Source: Cytophagales bacterium
Lineage (GTDB): Bacteria; Bacteroidota; Bacteroidia; Cytophagales; Cyclobacteriaceae
Assembly: GCA_029262935.1 (NCBI GenBank)
Contig: JAJCYK010000119.1
Location: 1 to 7,756, forward strand
Length of the DNA stretch: 7,756 nucleotides
Reading direction: 5' to 3'
The notes under the pieces were generated by a model that had not been told where the DNA came from, ran no database searches, and saw only the letters and a list, made by a program, of their open reading frames with translations. The stretch's first letter is position 1; every line of letters begins with the position of its first letter. Below, in pieces: positions 6,993 to 7,756 of this stretch. The position numbers were made by a program, and so were the translations under genes.

Positions 6993-7545
6993 TTGTTTTG
7001 ACTGGTTGCCTCAATCGTAGCAGTAGAATAATGTCAACCACGGTATGAGCAACAATTGCTGAAATTATTCCCCAGTGGATAGTAGCATATCCAAAACTTG
7101 CTGCGGCCAGTACCATAAGTCCTCCGAAAACCGACATTCTCCAGTTGAAGGGGTTCAAATAACCGTGTATTGCTACAAACAACAAAGCCGTTAACCATAT
7201 ACCAATTAAGGGTTGTATGGCTCCTCTAAACAACAACTCCTCTCCCACTCCAGCACAAATACTGATGAATACTACTTCAGTAACGCCCAGGTTCATGGGC
7301 TCAAAAATGCCTTTAAAGAAGTTCCTGATATCTGTAAAAAAAGGTCTACTAACAATCATCCAAGCCAATGAGCCCCAAACAGCACCTAACAACAAACCGA
7401 TGCCTATCTGACCATACCACGCACCAGATCCAGGAATTGTTTTTACAATAGGCTCAGGGCCGAAGATTGCAGTTATTCCCCAGGATAAGGCGGAGAAAAC
7501 TATAAGGGACCCCAAGACCATCCATAAAAACCGGGATTTTTTCAT
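6964..7545 (-). CDS. CPBP-family intramembrane glutamic endopeptidase (CAAX protease-like)
   Basis: The 193-residue product is a multi-spanning membrane protein with hydrophobic segments at about 7-28, 44-65, 88-100, 113-130, 137-153 and 157-177. The CPBP (CAAX protease and bacteriocin-processing, Abi) motifs are all present in order: EExxxR as E102, E103 and R107 (GVGEELLFRG), FxxxH as F123 and H127 (FVAIHGYLN), and HxxxD as H167 and D171 (AHTVVDIIL). The Glu and His residues are the expected catalytic set in the membrane, so the protein is probably active. Family members cleave prenylated proteins, process peptides or act in bacteriocin immunity; the substrate here is unknown. It is at the short end of the family range. 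It converges on and overlaps the NTF2-like gene by 29 bp and diverges from the lipoprotein gene at the right edge. It appears to be a single-gene unit, and no tie to the propeller genes is evident. Confidence 0.92.
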   Translation of the reverse strand: MKKSRFLWMVLGSLIVFSALSWGITAIFGPEPIVKTIPGSGAWYGQIGIGLLLGAVWGSLAWMIVSRPFFTDIRNFFKGIFEPMNLGVTEVVFISICAGVGEELLFRGAIQPLIGIWLTALLFVAIHGYLNPFNWRMSVFGGLMVLAAASFGYATIHWGIISAIVAHTVVDIILLLRLRQPVKTITRAEIPSE

Positions 7546-7631
7546 TTACTATCAGATATATGATGATTGGATATTTCTTTCTGTTGTAATTTTTAACCCA
7601 AATTTCAGTTTTAATCCCCTGTCTGTCGGGT

Positions 7632-7639
7632 TATTTTTG
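7632..7639 (+). promoter_or_regulatory. Possible -7 element (TATTTTTG) for the right-edge gene
   Basis: TATTTTTG matches the Bacteroidota -7 consensus TAnnTTTG exactly and lies 46 nt before the ATG at 7686, in the 140-bp gap between divergent genes. The expected -33 box about 20 nt upstream reads TTTT rather than TTTG, so the call rests on one element in AT-rich DNA. Confidence 0.3.
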
Positions 7640-7685
7640 TTATTCCAGCTAAAGTGAAAAGTTACGAAAAATTAAAACAGGACTA

Positions 7686-7756
7686 ATGAGATTATTAAAG
7701 GGAATGATGGCTTGTTTAGCCGCATTGTTTGTTTTTGGATACGTAAATAGCTGTGA
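7686..7756 (+). CDS. N-terminus of a probable lipoprotein or exported protein, cut by window edge
   Basis: Only 23 full codons are visible. They encode a positively charged start (MRLLKG), a hydrophobic core (MMACLAALFVFGY) and VNSC followed by a codon beginning GA. A cysteine at the end of such a signal resembles a lipobox, though asparagine at -2 is not typical, so signal peptidase I cleavage is also possible. The ATG is preceded by AGGA only 3 nt away, too close for an ideal ribosome site. A -7-like promoter element lies 46 nt upstream. The start could instead be one of the two ATGs at codons 7-8. No function can be given. Confidence 0.6.
   Translation, partial: MRLLKGMMACLAALFVFGYVNSC

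Overview
The window looks like chromosomal DNA of a member of the Bacteroidota, probably a marine Cytophagales- or Flavobacteriia-type organism. The evidence is moderate, AT-leaning base composition, near absence of Shine-Dalgarno sequences, a TTTG-N20-TAnnTTTG-like promoter, many exported proteins, and a periplasmic two-component-propeller (Reg_prop/Y_Y_Y) sensor, a family very common in this phylum. The phylum call is an inference from these traits; no marker gene is present.

Layout. Positions 1-2468 (minus strand) hold the N-terminal 822 codons of a large Reg_prop sensor whose cytoplasmic output domain lies beyond the left edge. Upstream of it on the same strand is a tight three-gene unit, transcribed from about 6328 down to 2624. 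Its first gene encodes an exported protein with three Ig-like domains and an LVIVD-type beta-propeller. After 10 bp comes an exported YncE-like beta-propeller interrupted by a Met/His-rich (MDHSK)n repeat. The third gene overlaps the second by 19 nt and encodes a small outer-membrane beta-barrel with a TTG start behind a GGAGG site. Diverging from this unit across a 118 bp gap is a plus-strand gene for a secreted NTF2/SnoaL-like protein (6447-6992). Its 3' end overlaps by 29 bp the convergent gene for a CPBP-family intramembrane protease (6964-7545, minus). At the right edge the first 23 codons of a probable lipoprotein begin (7686, plus).

How the genes may work together. All three products of the minus-strand unit carry export signals, so they should act in the periplasm or at the outer membrane. 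The MDHSK repeat resembles Met/His-rich metal-binding segments of periplasmic copper-resistance proteins, and the partner LVIVD propeller has histidines at equivalent positions in several blades. A metal-related (copper or silver) surface or periplasmic function is therefore the leading hypothesis, but nothing here proves it. The downstream Reg_prop protein could be a sensor for the same stimulus, separated by 155 bp without a clear promoter or terminator. No RNA genes, insertion sequences, CRISPR arrays or prophage genes were seen, and no stretch over 300 bp lacks a gene.
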